A stretch of DNA of 64,000 nt from Selaginella moellendorffii (GCF_000143415.4 NW_003314311.1:834314-898313), one strand, 5' to 3'; shown: positions 1-12,359, counted from the stretch's first letter. Made by a program: numbers and translations. Notes: a model not told the origin generated them from the sequence alone.

Positions 1-1990
1 AATGTACTAGCACCTATCAATGTTTTTGTTATTAGAGATATGATATTATTTTTTCTAAATTATCTAGAAAGGATGCATTCTCATCATATTTTGTACATAT
101 TTTGGACTTATTACAAGAACTTTAAAGGGTATAAATATGGCATGGTAAAATATGTTGTACTATATTAATCTATGAATGGATGAATTGTCATCCAAAAATT
201 TATTTTGTGTTGTATTACATCCTAAAAAATAGGGACGTGCTTTAAATGTCATTAAGCAGTGTTCATAATTATGGATAAAACTCGAGTTGTATTAGGAATC
301 AAATTTTTCATTAAAGAATAAAATTTAACAAGATTTATCATCATCTAGCACTTAAGATTTGATAACTTGACACATCAAATATGTTGATAGTCAGATTGAA
401 TCTCTTGAATTGACATGCTATAGCAAAATATCATTACTGATATCATTATTAACTATCAAACTTCACGTGTTGAAAATCCTTCCTTGGATCTATATGTATA
501 CATGCATTAAACATCATTATAGATTACAGTAATATTAATACTGTCACACTTGCATATGTTAAGTTTGCTATAGAATTTAAATTCATTTTGTACGTTGTTG
601 ACATTTTTTTTATTGCTCTCCTTAAATTTCAATTATGTTTCACTATGAATTTTTACAAGTAGCATAGAGAGAGAGAGAACTCTAAAACCTATTGAGAAAG
701 ATGGAGAGGTTTCTTTTACATTTTCGAGATCACCCAACTCTTTCATTCTCTCAAAGTATTGTTTTCAAAAGTTTTTTATATCGGTGTTTTGACCTTCATC
801 TTATCTTTATTTCTTTAGAGACTGTAATTTGCAATGACACTAGTATAGTTGCATACTGGGAGTTTTTCCTTTCTAGTGTGGGCAAGGGTGGACAACAATT
901 GGATTTATAAAATTCTAAGTTGAAGGAGATTCAAGTTTTTGGATCTCCAATCAAAATGCCAAAATGCACTCTAGCCAAAGTGAATGTGAAGCAAAAGTCA
1001 GTTGTTATCCTCTCATCCTATTCTAGTTCAAGTGAAGAAGTCATGCTAGTGTTGGCACCAAATTCACTAGCTCCATCTTTAGCAATATTCAAAGCCATTA
1101 GCAATGCCTTTTAGTTTTCCACTTCACAATCGATGAGTGTTTGTTTTTGTATAGGCCTGTGAACAAGCTTTTATTCTTCTACAATGGCAATATTTTCTTT
1201 GAACTATCACCTTTTGTCAATAGCATAGGTTCTAAATGAAAGGGGATGGAAACCAAGCAAGATGTCCACAATTGGTGCAAAATCAAAACTACACACTTCC
1301 AACATTTTGAAGGCATGGTGTTTATAGTTTATTGTGGTGGGTATTTAGTTTGTATGGATAAAGCATGCAATTGAGATCGTTGTAGACATTCTTTTTTTTT
1401 TTTAAGGCAATCAATCCTTCTATCTATAACACCATTGTTAGAAGAGCTACAATGCATATTGGCACACACATGTATCCAATGCAGAAAGGGATACAAAGGA
1501 GTTCTCTTAACCCTTTCAAAGATGGTATGCAAGAAGAGACTATGAAAAACTCATCTGCAACTTTGAAGTATATTCAGAAGACTGCCCTCAAGGATTTTAT
1601 CATAAACACCTTACTTAATCCAGATAGCCAAAAGGCTCAACTAAATGAAGCTATCTTGCAAGACTTACTACAAGGAGTACAACTTGCTACTAGCCTAAGG
1701 AGGTACATCTATTGTATTTCATACCTTATAATAATATTTTTTTCTTACATTATATTGTTTAGAATAAAATCTTGGATATATAAATCCTGAGAGGGGAAGT
1801 TGCAATCAAAAATTAACTCTATCCTTAAATTGAAATGAACCTATCCATACAAGTTCATCCACGAAAGTTGTTTCCAGACCAAGTTGTGAATACACCCCTT
1901 CATCTTCAAGATGTCTATAATGAGCCTTGCCTTTAGTGTAGATCTTATCTATATATTTGGATCCAATGACCTTGCATATGCATAGGTATA
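1..1990. other. AT-rich intergenic DNA, no supported gene
   Basis: This stretch is AT-rich with only short, interrupted open frames. The longest are a 72-codon frame at 692-910 and a 112-codon frame at 1452-1790, and neither resembles a protein I recognise. It reads as decayed repeat DNA next to the transposon remnants that follow. There is a short GA run at 666-677. No RNA gene or regulatory element could be supported. Confidence 0.6.
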
Positions 1991-2149
1991 TTTTGACCAT
2001 ATGAAGCACATATCAGGTTGGATAACCATGGGAGCTTATGTGTATGATCCAAGGTAATTTTTATTCTTATTATATTGAAATTGTTGTAATATTTATGTTT
2101 TCACACAGGCTACATTATAACTTAACAATTATAATAGTAGAGTTTAAAG

Positions 2150-3565
2150 TATAAGACCAAACAGTTCAGGAAATATTTTGGAAGTCCCTCTTCAATATTG
2201 TACTAAAGCGAATTGATAAGCCTATAAACTTTCGTGGTTTCATGGCAGATGGAGCTAGTGTAAACTAGAATGGTGTCTGAGCAATTTTTGGGAAGTGTCA
2301 GCCATTGGAAGGTCATAAAAGGATTTGTGAGTTTTATTGGGCTCAGAGCCTAAACCAACATTGCCAACTTATCAAGCCAAAGTTTCAATTAATGTTTAAG
2401 GAATTGTGTAAACAATGGCAGGCTACACCTTCTAAAGAAGAGCATAAGACAAAAGGAAATAAAATCCAAATGTGGTAGCATGAAAATGGCCATATGAACA
2501 TAAGTTGTTTATCACAACTTGAGTTGTGATTAGAGTGGTAGGAAGTTAAGATATTCTAATGAGGATATCACTCTTTTCAAGTTGATTTTTATTTTTCTTC
2601 TCATTTTATTGCCTCTTAATATTGCCTTTTCCATTATGATCAACCACTTGAGGATCTCATATACACCCCAATTATGAATCTCTCAGAAAGTAAGCATTAA
2701 AGTTGGCATTCCTCTAAAGTAGGGAAAGGGAAGATAAGTCTATATAAAGCTTGTATATTAGATTTCATACACACTATAGAGTAGTCTTTAAAAGCGTTAG
2801 CATTCGAGAAAGGAAGATACATGGGAAAAGGGCCTTTTGTTGAAATGTTACATGATAGAATGAAGAGAAAATTAACTCCACCCACTCAAACAGTGGCAAC
2901 TATAGTTGAGGAAGTGGTCTATAGCACATTTATAGAGACATTCCCCATGCCTCTATTGGTGATATAAAGGCTATCCACTCAAAATGTCATTTTTTCTTTG
3001 CTGATGAAGATGTTGGTATGGATCTTGGAGCAAAAACTTGCACAAGCTTGATGTTAAGTACCATTCTTCTTCAAGACACTGTTCTCGGACCAAGCCACCT
3101 CAAGTGGTTAATGAAAAGAGTGCATCACAATAAGTTAAAATCATTTACCATAGTGTGGAGCCAAAACTCTACCATATGCCAACAAAATCCAATGTAAAGT
3201 GTGTAGGGATGTTTTCAAGGGGCAAGTGTTGGGCCTAGATTCATGGTGACAAATCTATTTCTATTCCAACCTCATGTTTCTATGGGGAACGAAAGCAAGT
3301 AGGATTTTTAAGATGGTGTTGGCTGTATTATTGTAACATTGATGCCAATCATATGAAGCAGCTTAAAGACACTATAGTGACTAAATTTGATATAGTACCT
3401 AAAGAATGGCCAGTTGCTAATGGGGTCGCACTCATCTTGGATGAAATTTCAAATCTTGAAAAATCTGGTTTCAATTTTAAAAGGAAAGTTGAAAACATGA
3501 GTGATAGAACCAAACCTGTTCTTAATGATGCACAGAAGACTAGCAAGAAAAGGTATAGCAATTAA
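2150..3565 (+). pseudogene. decayed transposase-like protein
   Basis: Translating the plus strand around 2210-2530 gives a broken frame with FRGFMADGASVN, then a Cys/Trp-containing block (CEFYWAQSLNQH) and a Lys-rich helical stretch. From memory this pattern resembles an uncharacterised transposase-like protein repeated in genomes of non-seed plants, where FMAD-x-A-x-x-N-x-N is followed by a His/Trp motif. Several in-frame stops interrupt it. The open frame at 3353-3565 (70 codons, Lys-rich) may be its C-terminal part. The family assignment is an inference; the broken frame is seen directly. Confidence 0.3.
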
Positions 3566-3569
3566 ATTT

Positions 3570-5000
3570 ATTGGTACCATCACCAAGCAAAAGTAGGGTA
3601 AAATAAGCTTAGTTCAAACACCTGAATGTGAGATTCTCTCTACGAAGTACATCATTGCACTTACAAAAGAGTACATAGTCAAAACAAAAGGTGAGAGTAC
3701 ATAATTGGTATTCAAGACTTTCTTTCTTGCACATGTTTAGACTTTATAAAGCGTGAGAAACATAAGAAGGCATATACTCCTTATAAGCATATTACTACAT
3801 CATCATCAACATCTTGCACTAAGATCCTAAAGTGGATATGTATATACACCAAGTATTGCTAAGTTGCAGAAAACTTTTGGAGCTAACTAGATTTTCCAAC
3901 ACTATCAATATTTATTCTCTATCAATAATATAAACTTATTATACTTTATATAATTAATAAAAAAATATTATTTCACTTTTCATTTCATATACTTATGAGT
4001 GTTCTTTTCGCAATACTGTCCATAGTACTCGTGTGTCTCATTACCATCTCAAAAAATATTTCATAAAAGTCTTTTGGGTATATAAGTTGTAATGTGTCGC
4101 GAGAGCATATATACCATCATACTAATCATTGCCATTGTTTCCACAGGAAGTTAGAAAATATATAATGCATTTTTTGAAAGTCACAGAATTATTCTAAAAT
4201 AAGTACAAAAGCATTCTTTTTCACCCAATTTGTTACACCCTCTATCATTGCATTTATCTTTAACTCATGATCATTATCTTCATTATCCCTCTTTCTTTCT
4301 TTTGTGTGGTTTGGTTATGTTGTGCAATGGAATAACTATTACATCTTTTAGCCTTTAAACTCTAGGAAGAAAGATAGTGAGAATTAAAATTACCAACATT
4401 AAAACCCACAGATATTTGTATGTATTTCCCTCTCTTTGAATGAGAGTGCGAATGAAAATCCAGAAATTTTAGATAGTATATTATAACAAACCCCTCAAGA
4501 ATTTATTCTAGAAAAAAACTAAGTCTTTTTTTATATGCAATAAGTTTACATCAATAGTTATTTTTTTTCCTTTCAAACGATTATATGGCTTTACATAGAA
4601 TTTTATTTCAAATTTAATAATTTTTTATTTTAACAAACCTGACATTTACTAGCCAGAAAGTAAAGAGTACATATTTAAGGAAGTGACAAAGATACTTTCT
4701 CTACAAACATTGTATTTTATATTCTAACAAATATCCCTATTATAACATGTAATAAATATTTAAATTGTTAGAACAAGAAGTGTCCTTTAGAACATTTTTA
4801 TCTATATAATGTGTAGAAAGTTATGAAATTATTAAGTTTGCAATAATCTTAAGATTTTAAAGTTTATAATATTTGTATTAAACTACAATTAAAACTTGAG
4901 CTCAACTCACAAACTCCACTTTTCAACTCGTGAGCTTAAGTATGGTCCACATTCATTTATACTATTTAAGATGTTGGTCATGAGCTGTGAGTTCTTAATC
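3570..5000. other. AT-rich DNA without recognisable features
   Basis: Very AT-rich sequence with no open frame above about 50 codons, no tRNA-like fold that I can see and no clear repeat unit. It separates the transposase-like remnant from the Copia and gypsy fragments. Confidence 0.6.
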
Positions 5001-5017
5001 AAAATCAACAAAAGATG

Positions 5018-5215
5018 CAAGACGAGATGCATGGCATGATGGATACCATGTGTGGGATATTAAGGCACTTGAGGCTAGACATGGTGGTGCTCCAAATAAG
5101 ACTTTTTTAGTGGATCAACTCAAGATTCTAACTTTTTCCAATAAGAGTGGTGTGGATGAATATATAGTTTGGTTAGCCAATGTGAAGAAGTTCTTGGCCA
5201 ATGTGAAGTTCTAGG
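5018..5215 (+). pseudogene. Copia-type gag fragment (Ty1/copia)
   Basis: Plus-strand translation gives a Copia gag-like stretch: DAWHDGYHVWDIKALEARHG followed by a block around FLVDQLKILTF and SGVDEYIVWLANVKKFL. This matches the usual order of the gag helix in Copia elements, where Trp-Asp-x-Leu-x-x-x-Tyr is followed by Leu-x-x-x-Lys-Leu. The frame closes at a TAG near 5214. No protease, integrase or RT of the Copia type is visible downstream, so this is an isolated remnant. Confidence 0.45.
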
Positions 5216-5689
5216 GAAACTCTAAATTAGCCTATAGCATCTAAAATGCACTCAAAATCCAACTTACATATTGGAAAATATCACACTTACAATATAAATA
5301 ACAAAAAGAGGCTTTAGTGGCTATTCTAATGATTTTGCATTATATAGGTCTTTGATGGTGGAATTGATTTGAGGAGTCTTGTATTGTAAACAAAAAACCA
5401 CCAGTGTCTACCATAATGAGTTTGAGGTTGTTTTTTATTTATGTTTTGCCCCTCACTACAATATGGAGAATACTCGCATAGAATTTCAACATTTCCAGCA
5501 AGGGTATAACACACTCTATTTCTCTCCCCTTAGACCAACTGGAAAAGAGGCAATTGCTTGATAAGAGAGCCTTTAGTGGCTATTTTATCCCTATGTATTC
5601 CTCAAGGTTCCAATGATCCACAATAATAGTATATTCAAATTTCATCCCATAATCATATGTGATACAAAGGGAAATAACACTTAAAAATT

Positions 5690-6280
5690 TAATGCCTGAT
5701 GACATTAATGCCCCAGTCTTGCTTGTGAGGAAGAAAGATAATTCAATAAAGATATATATTAACTATTATGTGTTGAACAAAAAGACAATGAAGGATTATT
5801 AAGCTTAGTGAAGTATAAGTGTTTACCAAGATTGATTTAAGGAGTGGATATCATTATATTATAATATTATAGTTAAACTCATGAAGTTTAAGGAATTTTC
5901 TATTGAGCATCATCAATTCTAGGAATATAAAGTAAGACATATCATCTTTGTGTAAGTGATTTTTTTGTCAAGTGAGCGGCAGAACACATTAGTACCTTTG
6001 CAAAATGGGAAAAGTGATAAGCTTTCTTGTAGATATATTGATCCATATGAAGTGTTGGAGTGAATTGGCAAGACAACGTATTGGATACAATTGCCAGCTA
6101 AAGTAAAAATTCATTTGGTATTTTATATTAGCCAATTGAAAGATGCACTATATTGAAGTAAAAATCCCAATGCCTCCTTAATATATATGGTTGTGGAGGA
6201 TGGATTAAAAGTTTGAGAAAAGTTCCCCAAAAAAAATAATCACTAATACAACTCATCTAGGATTTTGTTTTGTGGGGGGA
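5690..6280 (+). pseudogene. Ty3/gypsy remnant (RT and integrase C-terminal pieces)
   Basis: Two gypsy motifs lie close together on the plus strand. Near 5800-5860 a broken frame reads FTKIDLRSGYH, the RT motif that follows the palm entry. Near 6030-6150 another frame reads IDPYEVLERIGKTTYWIQLP then VFYISQLKDA, the conserved integrase C-terminal (GPY/F-like) segment just before an LTR. In an intact element these motifs are several kilobases apart, so a large deletion has brought them together. Multiple stops make it non-functional. Confidence 0.6.
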
Positions 6281-6289
6281 GAATTGTTA

Positions 6290-7040
6290 GGCACCAGGGT
6301 CAACATAGGTCAAAAGGAAGCTTAAGGGTAAATGGAAGTGGAGTTTTTTAGGTAATTTGGGGGTGGTTGAGGGGTGAAGAACTTCAAGAGGAGTCTAAAT
6401 CTTCTTTTAGCACTAGATCGTAACAAACATCCTTTGTGAGTTGCCTTAGTCTACTCTTTTTCCCTGCATACTTTGATATGTTACATATATAGAAAGAACT
6501 CAAGTTTGGTGCAATCAACTCAGTACCTTTGGCCCTGGTACATCTTGTAGAAGTAATCCACTCTTTTCTATACACATACCTTGAACACCCAATTGGTTGT
6601 GGCCTCCAAAGTCTTCGACACTCTCAGGGTCAGTGTACCTATTTCAAATGTCTTCCAATGTCTGACTACAACTCCTCTGAGTCTTGTTAAAAGATAGCTC
6701 AAGAAAAAAACAAACATGTAATACTCTTGCCTAAATAAAATTAGCAAAGCTACAAACTAGAGGGGATCCATTGTAGAGAGTTATAGTGGCACCATTCGAG
6801 TAGCATACACAGCCAAGGCATCATCCACTCCAAGTTAGTTTTTCATGCAACAACATCACAACTTGATTGTTTGGGGTTAAATGGATTACCTAAACGTAAG
6901 TCTGTGGTATCCTAAAAGAGAATGTTTAAGAATGCGACCGACTGTGCAACGCATTTATACTCAGTTTTCTACAGAACGAAAGAGATGGATTTATGAGTCA
7001 AAACAGTATAAAAAGGAGAATATCTTTAGGAATTAACATT
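6290..7040. other. repeat-to-gene transition, no gene supported
   Basis: AT-rich sequence running from the gypsy remnant to the 3' end of the transporter gene. Short open frames (such as 6384-6575 on the minus strand) show no recognisable domain. The part nearest 7056 probably holds the transporter's 3' UTR. Confidence 0.5.
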
Positions 7041-7055
7041 TCAATATCTTCATTA

Positions 7056-9470
7056 TTAGTGCAACAAGCACGAAGTCCTGCCACTGCTTTCTCTGTACTT
7101 GAAAGCCTTCGCAAAGATCAAATACCACACCAAGTTGCACGCACTCAGGAACGCCAGAAGATCATAGTAGAAGTTGAGGTGGCCGAGGTTTAAGTTGTCC
7201 GGGATCCATCCGGGGCTACTGCCACCATTGCTCGTCACCCTGCTCACCACCATGATCAGAAACCCATTGAGATAATTCCCGAGTCCAAATGTCGTGAGCG
7301 CCACTGCTGTTCCCAAGCTTCTCATCGAATCTGGGGCCTGCTCGTAGAAGAATTCCAGCTGACCAATGTACGTGAAAGTCTCGGCGATTCCCAGTATGAC
7401 GATCTGTGGGAGCTGCCAAACGATGGTCATCGGAACTGGCTTAACAGCGTCGTCCACCAGCTTGTGCGTTCTCGCTAGCTCCAGCCTCTTGCTCTCCGTG
7501 GCCGAGGCCACCACCATGGAGAGTATACCAATCGCCAGGCCTATACCCATTCTCTGGAGCTGCGTAAATCCTTGAGGATGGCCAGAGACTCTGCGAGCCA
7601 GCTTGATGAGGATCCGGTCGTAGATGGGAACCATAAGGATGACGGTGAGAATCTCGAACGTAGACATGGATGCTGGAGAGATTTTGAATCCCAGAACGTT
7701 GGTGTCCATTCTGGATCCCTGCTCGATGAAAGTGGTTGAGATCTGTGAGTAGACTGTCGTGAAGATAATCAGTGTCGCCCAGATCGGAAGTATCCTCAGG
7801 AGAGTTTTCACTTCGTCCACCTGCGATACGGGGCATAGCTTCCAGGGTCCCGGTAAAGTTCCTTTCTTCGAGCCGGTGTTCACTGCTGCTTTGTCAAGGA
7901 ACCTGCATGTAAAACATCAGTCCCAAGCTCGTTAGAGAAAGAAAAAACTTGTGACTAGTCTACAGTCCCTTTAGCCGGACCTTGAGTATCTTGGAAGCTT
8001 TCTCTGCTCCTTGTCATGGCAAGCTAAGCTTATCAAATGCACAGCGATCTTGTCAGGATCACTTCCAAGAAAGCAGCCCAGAGTTCACAAGAGTTTTAAA
8101 GTAAACTTGCCTGAAGCTGCCGCTGATGCTAGATCCATTACTCTCTTTGCTACCGTGTAATAGCTCCTTGTCAGCTGGAACTTGCACGAAGCACTTTCGA
8201 AATGCAGCAACGAGAACTTGCGCCACTCTCACGAGTGGACTTCCTTGTGGTCTCTGGTGGCGATAAAGCGGAGATCCCAGGAGGAAGGAACCGATAGAAA
8301 CGGCCATGCACGCGGCCGGGATGCCAAATCCCAAGGCCCAGCTGGTGTTGTCCTGGATATAAACAAGGCACGTAGTTGCAACAAGTCCTCCAACGTTGAT
8401 TGACAAGTAAAACCAGTTGAAAAAATGGCCCTTGTTCTTCCTCTCTACGGGGTCACTGTTGTCGAATTGGTCGGCACCAAAAGCCGAGATACAAGGTTTG
8501 ATACCTCCCATTCCTAAAGCCACAAAATAGAGTGACACGTAAAAGAATATAAGCTGCCCCAGCGAGGCATGTTGACAAGACATCTTGTCACAGGATGGAG
8601 GTTTCAATGAAGGTAATGAGGCTGACAACGTAAGAAGTATCAGTCCCTGCAAGCAAAAACAGCAAAACATCTATTTCAAAAGAAAAAAACTAAAACCAAA
8701 ACTCACCACCAGGTATAAGGATGAAAAGACTGCAATGGTGCGGTAGCGTCCCCAGTAGGCATCAGCTAGAAAAGCTCCGAGAATGGGAGTTACGTACCCG
8801 GTGCCTGACCAGATTGTCACGTTCTTCGCAGCCATCGCATTGCCCTGGTGATATTCTTTGATCAAATAAGTCACCAAGTTGGTGTTGATGCCATAGAATG
8901 CTAATCTTTCGCTACATTCGTTTCCTGTTAAATAGTAGAAAAAACAAGAGGGAGATAGTTTTTGCTACATGTAAGAACGAGCATACCAAGGATAAATGGA
9001 CAAGCTCTCCATCCACCGGTTTTTCGGCGGACCGATGGCCTTCCAAGCGAATCCACGGAGCCATCCTTGGTAAATTCAGAGGTCAAGAGACTACGCATCT
9101 CCAATTTCAAGCGTGAGTCCTAAAACAAAGGAGAAAAAAATAAACAAAGAAGAAAGTTAGAACAATGGCGCCCTAAACATGCATAGAAACCCCATCGGCG
9201 AAAATCGGGCCCGCAGCCGACGCAATCTAGCCACGAGAGCATGCAGACTGAGAAGCAGCAAGCTCTCGATCGATCCAATCGGGAGAGAAAGAGAGAAAAC
9301 AAAAGGGGGGAAGCACAGACCTCGAGATTTTCGCTAGACGATCTCTCTAAATCACTGCCCGATTCTGGAGCTGGATTAGGAATGGCAGCTGCTGCTGCTG
9401 CTGCCGCCGCCGCCGCCGCTGCTGCTGCACGCTCATCGGCATCCATGATCGATCCTTCCTCGCGCATCAA
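7056..9470 (-). CDS. NRT1/PTR family (NPF, POT) proton-coupled transporter, NPF8-like
   Basis: Multi-pass membrane transporter of the POT/PTR (NPF) family, which imports di/tripeptides, nitrate or other small solutes with protons. Five phase-consistent exons: 9321-9470, 8987-9119, 8707-8924, 8111-8646 and 7056-7902, total 627 residues, close to the family's 560-620 plus an N-terminal extension. The proton-coupling ExxER motif is present (NECSERLAFYGINTNLV), then WSGTGYVTPILGAFLADAYW, LGMGGIKPCISAFGADQFD, FFNWFY, FLDKAAV after the central loop, and FTQLQRMGIG and GQLEFFYEQAPD in the C-terminal half. Similarity is greatest to the NPF8 (PTR) subfamily, so a peptide substrate is likely but unproven. 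Oddities are a run of about 15 alanines near residue 20 and a GC-AG fourth intron. The first ATG (9470) precedes a second in-frame ATG at 9446. Confidence 0.93.
9383..9430 (-). repeat. GCN trinucleotide tract encoding polyalanine
   Basis: About 15 consecutive GCN codons, mixing blocks of one codon (gct runs then gcc runs on the plus strand). They encode the polyalanine stretch in exon 1 of the NPF transporter. The block structure suggests expansion by slippage. Confidence 0.85.
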
Positions 9471-9533
9471 AGTGGATATGCTCTGTTAGGGGTTCTCATT
9501 TCAAACGTAAAGAATATGCCCGCCTCGATTCGT

Positions 9534-9541
9534 CCACGTGG
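9534..9541. promoter_or_regulatory. palindromic G-box CCACGTGG upstream of the NPF gene
   Basis: A perfect CCACGTGG palindrome lies about 65 bases upstream of the transporter start codon. In plants this core is bound by bZIP and bHLH factors in light and abscisic-acid responses. It also lies downstream of nothing on the plus strand, so it most likely belongs to the NPF promoter. Function is inferred from the motif alone. Confidence 0.4.
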
Positions 9542-9713
9542 AAGTCTGAAACTAATGACGCGAACGACGCGAATATTCTGAGAATGCCACGTTTTTTTCC
9601 TTTTTTGTTTTAACAATTCCAAAAAGATGAGGCACTTTTTCCTGAAAAGCACAAAGGATTAAAAGGATGTAGCGACTGGGTCGATTCAAGTTACCGATGG
9701 ATTCGATCGATTT

Positions 9714-11953
9714 TCAAGCCTTCTTGCGCACCCACTCGATGGAGCGATCCAGGAAGGTGTTCATGCGACCGAGATGGTGCTCCATCTCCTTCTTGCTCGA
9801 GAAATCCGCGGGGACGGCACTGGCGGGAGCACCGACTGGAACGAAGAGCCGGCACGGCACCAGCCGATTCCTCTTCCTGGCAGCCAAGCCGGCCTTGTCC
9901 GCCACCCTGAACACGCCCGTCTTCTTCATCCACCTCTCGAAAGCCTTGTCCGTTCTCACAAAGTAGGCGGGGCTTTCAACCGGAACGTTGAAAATCACAG
10001 TTCCTCCTGCAGGACCTGTCTCTCGCTTCGCTGTCTCCTTGAGATGATCCATGATCACCTGAAAAGAATGGGAGCCACACAAGATCATGTCATAGATTGC
10101 GTCATAACCTCAAGATCACCTTGTTGGCCTTCTTTCTGCTCATCCCCAGGCAATCCAGCACCGCGCTGATGCTCGTCAACCCCTCCATTCTCGTGTCTGG
10201 CCCGGTGATCCAGTTCATGCTGGAGGTTACCAGGGTCCCGTTTTTGCGTAGCAGCGGCGCGAAGTCATGCAGCAGACTCTCGAATCCCACGTAGTTTGCG
10301 TCGCAGATGTTGGACGTCGAGATGGCGTGGAACTCGCTGCCACTTTTCTTGAGCCGCCTGGCAAGCTCGCAAGCATCGAGCCTGGATAGCCGGATCTCTA
10401 CGTCGCAGCGCCGGACCAGCGACAGGAACCTCTCCATGAGCTTCTTGAGGTGGAAGAAGAGCGATCCATACAAGTCCTTGGATCCGGCTCCGGCTTCCCG
10501 TCCTGAGCTCATCACCTCCGCGAAGTCCCAGCCGAGCATTGGATCCGCAGAGCTCATCTGCGTCCAGCAGCCAGCTTCGTCGAGCAAGAAGTTGTTGCCG
10601 CTGGAGAAGCGCATCTCGTTGTTGATGCAGGAAAATGGGAGGAGCTTCCCAGTGCTGTAGGCAAGGCTCTCACGGAAGTCGGTCATGGATTTCTCCCTCG
10701 CGATCTCCACGTCGCGTGGCTTGAGTTCTGCGATGACATAGGCCATGATTAATCCCCAAGAGCTGTCCTCCATCTCGATAGAAAGCTTGGAGCGTGAGCC
10801 CGAGGTGGAAAAGGCCGCTTCCAGCACAGGTCCGGTTTGGTCCGAGAAGAGGCCCATGCGAACGATCTGGATGGCCGAGCGCGACAAGTATCCACACCGC
10901 TCGAGAGCGTCGTAGGCCGCGACCTTGCAAGCCAGGTTTTGGGGCTCGGTCATCACGAATGAATACCAGAGAGCTATGGCGGCCTCGATCCCAGCATCGC
11001 CATGCACACGAAGCATCTCCAGGATCATAAAGTTCCGGGCTACAACTTGGCTGTTGTAATCGTTGACGAGGGCGATGATTTTCTTCCCTGCAATGTAGAA
11101 ACAAGCTATGTAAGTATAATCCTCGTTCTAGTTTTCTGAAGAAAAAAAAGCAAAACCAAGGATCTAGAAGATAAAATGAGGAACGGAGAAAAGTATGAAA
11201 ACCATAGAGCGCTGTAAACCAGGACGAAGGAGTGCAAATCAAAGGAAGAAGAAAAAAGTATAGCCTTCTGTGTCTAAACGACCGGAGAAGCAAAGACGAA
11301 GAAGAAACCCAGAGAAACTAAAGAGCGTTGCAAACCAGGACGAAAGAAACAAAAGAAAGAAGAAAAAAGACTAGCCTTTCGCGTCTAAACGACCGGGAGA
11401 AGCAATTAGGCCTAGACGAAGAAGAAAAAGAAGAAAGAAGCAAAGGAAGCTCTTTCTACCTATAGTTCTTACCAGTGAAGTCGTCCGTGGTGTGGAAGAG
11501 ATCGCGAAGATCTCCCGAGGCCGCAATGCAGAGCTCCACCACGCAGTCGCCGCTGCGAGAGATCTCCGCTGGATCAATCAGGCAATGTGCCGGGACATTG
11601 GCCCAGAGGAAAATCGAGGGCTTCACCACAGGGCAGCCGGTTCGGCGCCCCGATGCGTTGCCACACGCCCGGCGATGAGCCCTGGCGTGGATTTCTCGGC
11701 AGATTTCGCCGCAGTAGACGGCGATCTGGCAGCCGGAGCATTCGATCGCTCCTACACCCTCGCATGATGGATTGCAACAAGGCGCGGCGTGGAGGAAGCT
11801 CCCATCTTTGCCGCAGCCGAGATCGAAGAGAGAGTAATCCATGCGGAGATGCCTTGCGACGCCGTGGATCCGGTGCACCACTGCACGGCATTCCAGAATT
11901 TTCTGCCTTCCCTTCGCCTCCTCGAGCGCTTCTGTCGTGGCGCCAAGATCCAT
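9714..11953 (-). CDS. MYND zinc finger plus DUF4470 protein
   Basis: Three exons, 11473-11953, 10120-11087 and 9714-10058, join in phase to 597 residues. The N-terminal part carries a MYND-type zinc finger at about residues 59-97: paired Cys near 60/64, C72-x2-C75, YC81-x3-C85 and H93-x3-C97. It is followed by a block (SGDLRDLFHTT, then NDYNSQVVARNFMILEML) that matches the DUF4470 pattern, also found in fungal MYND proteins and in dynein assembly factor DNAAF3. The remaining 350 residues hold Leu-rich helices and a basic C-terminus. MYND fingers bind proline-rich peptides, so a scaffolding role is possible. DNAAF3 kinship would be of interest because lycophytes have flagellate sperm, but that link is inference. 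The 3' end is about 240 bases from the NPF start, on the same strand. Confidence 0.8.
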
Positions 11954-12066
11954 TCTCTCGCCTAAAGAAGCTAAAACCCTCGTCTTTTAATTCAAATTAA
12001 ACCACAATGTTAACGTTGATAGTTTTAATTTACTTTACTATGATTAGTCTATGATTGATAAGTCAT

Positions 12067-12138
12067 GTGGCTGTAGTTTAGTGGTAAGAATTCCACGTTG
12101 TGGCCGTGGAGACCTGGGCTCGAATCCCAGCAGCCACA
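12067..12138 (+). tRNA. tRNA-His (GTG)
   Basis: A complete 72-nt cloverleaf without an intron. The acceptor stem pairs GTGGCTG (12067-12073) with CAGCCAC (12131-12137). The anticodon stem is CCACG/CGTGG with loop TTGTGGC and anticodon GTG at 12100-12102. The T stem is CTGGG/CCCAG with loop CTCGAAT. The sequence is of the plant nuclear type, not the plastid type. A and B boxes are internal as usual for RNA polymerase III. Confidence 0.96.
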
Positions 12139-12184
12139 TTATTAATTTTTATCTTAACTAGCACAGAGATATCTTCACCCAGAC

Positions 12185-12352
12185 GACAAAGAAAACAAAT
12201 ACCTCAATGATACCATTTATCTTGTATCATATATGTCAAGAACATTAGAACTAAAAGACAAAGAAAACAAATACCTCAATAATGATACTATGTATACCTT
12301 GTAAAAATGCCATCTATCTTGTATCATATATGTAAAGAACATTAGAACTAAA
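12185..12352 (+). repeat. imperfect tandem duplication, two units of about 75-95 bp
   Basis: The segment gacaaagaaaacaaatacct and the segment atcttgtatcatatatgt, followed by aagaacattagaactaaa, occur twice in tandem, at about 12185-12260 and 12258-12352. The second unit holds an extra 20 bases or so. The repeat starts about 45 bases after the tRNA gene. Confidence 0.7.
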
Positions 12353-12359
12353 TGTGGGA

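Noticed and set aside
9774-10169. 131-codon plus-strand frame
   Set aside because: Antisense to the last exons of the MYND/DUF4470 gene, which have phase-consistent splicing and domain support.
12185-12352. Possible CRISPR-like repeat
   Set aside because: Only two imperfect tandem units in a eukaryotic context; simple tandem duplication.
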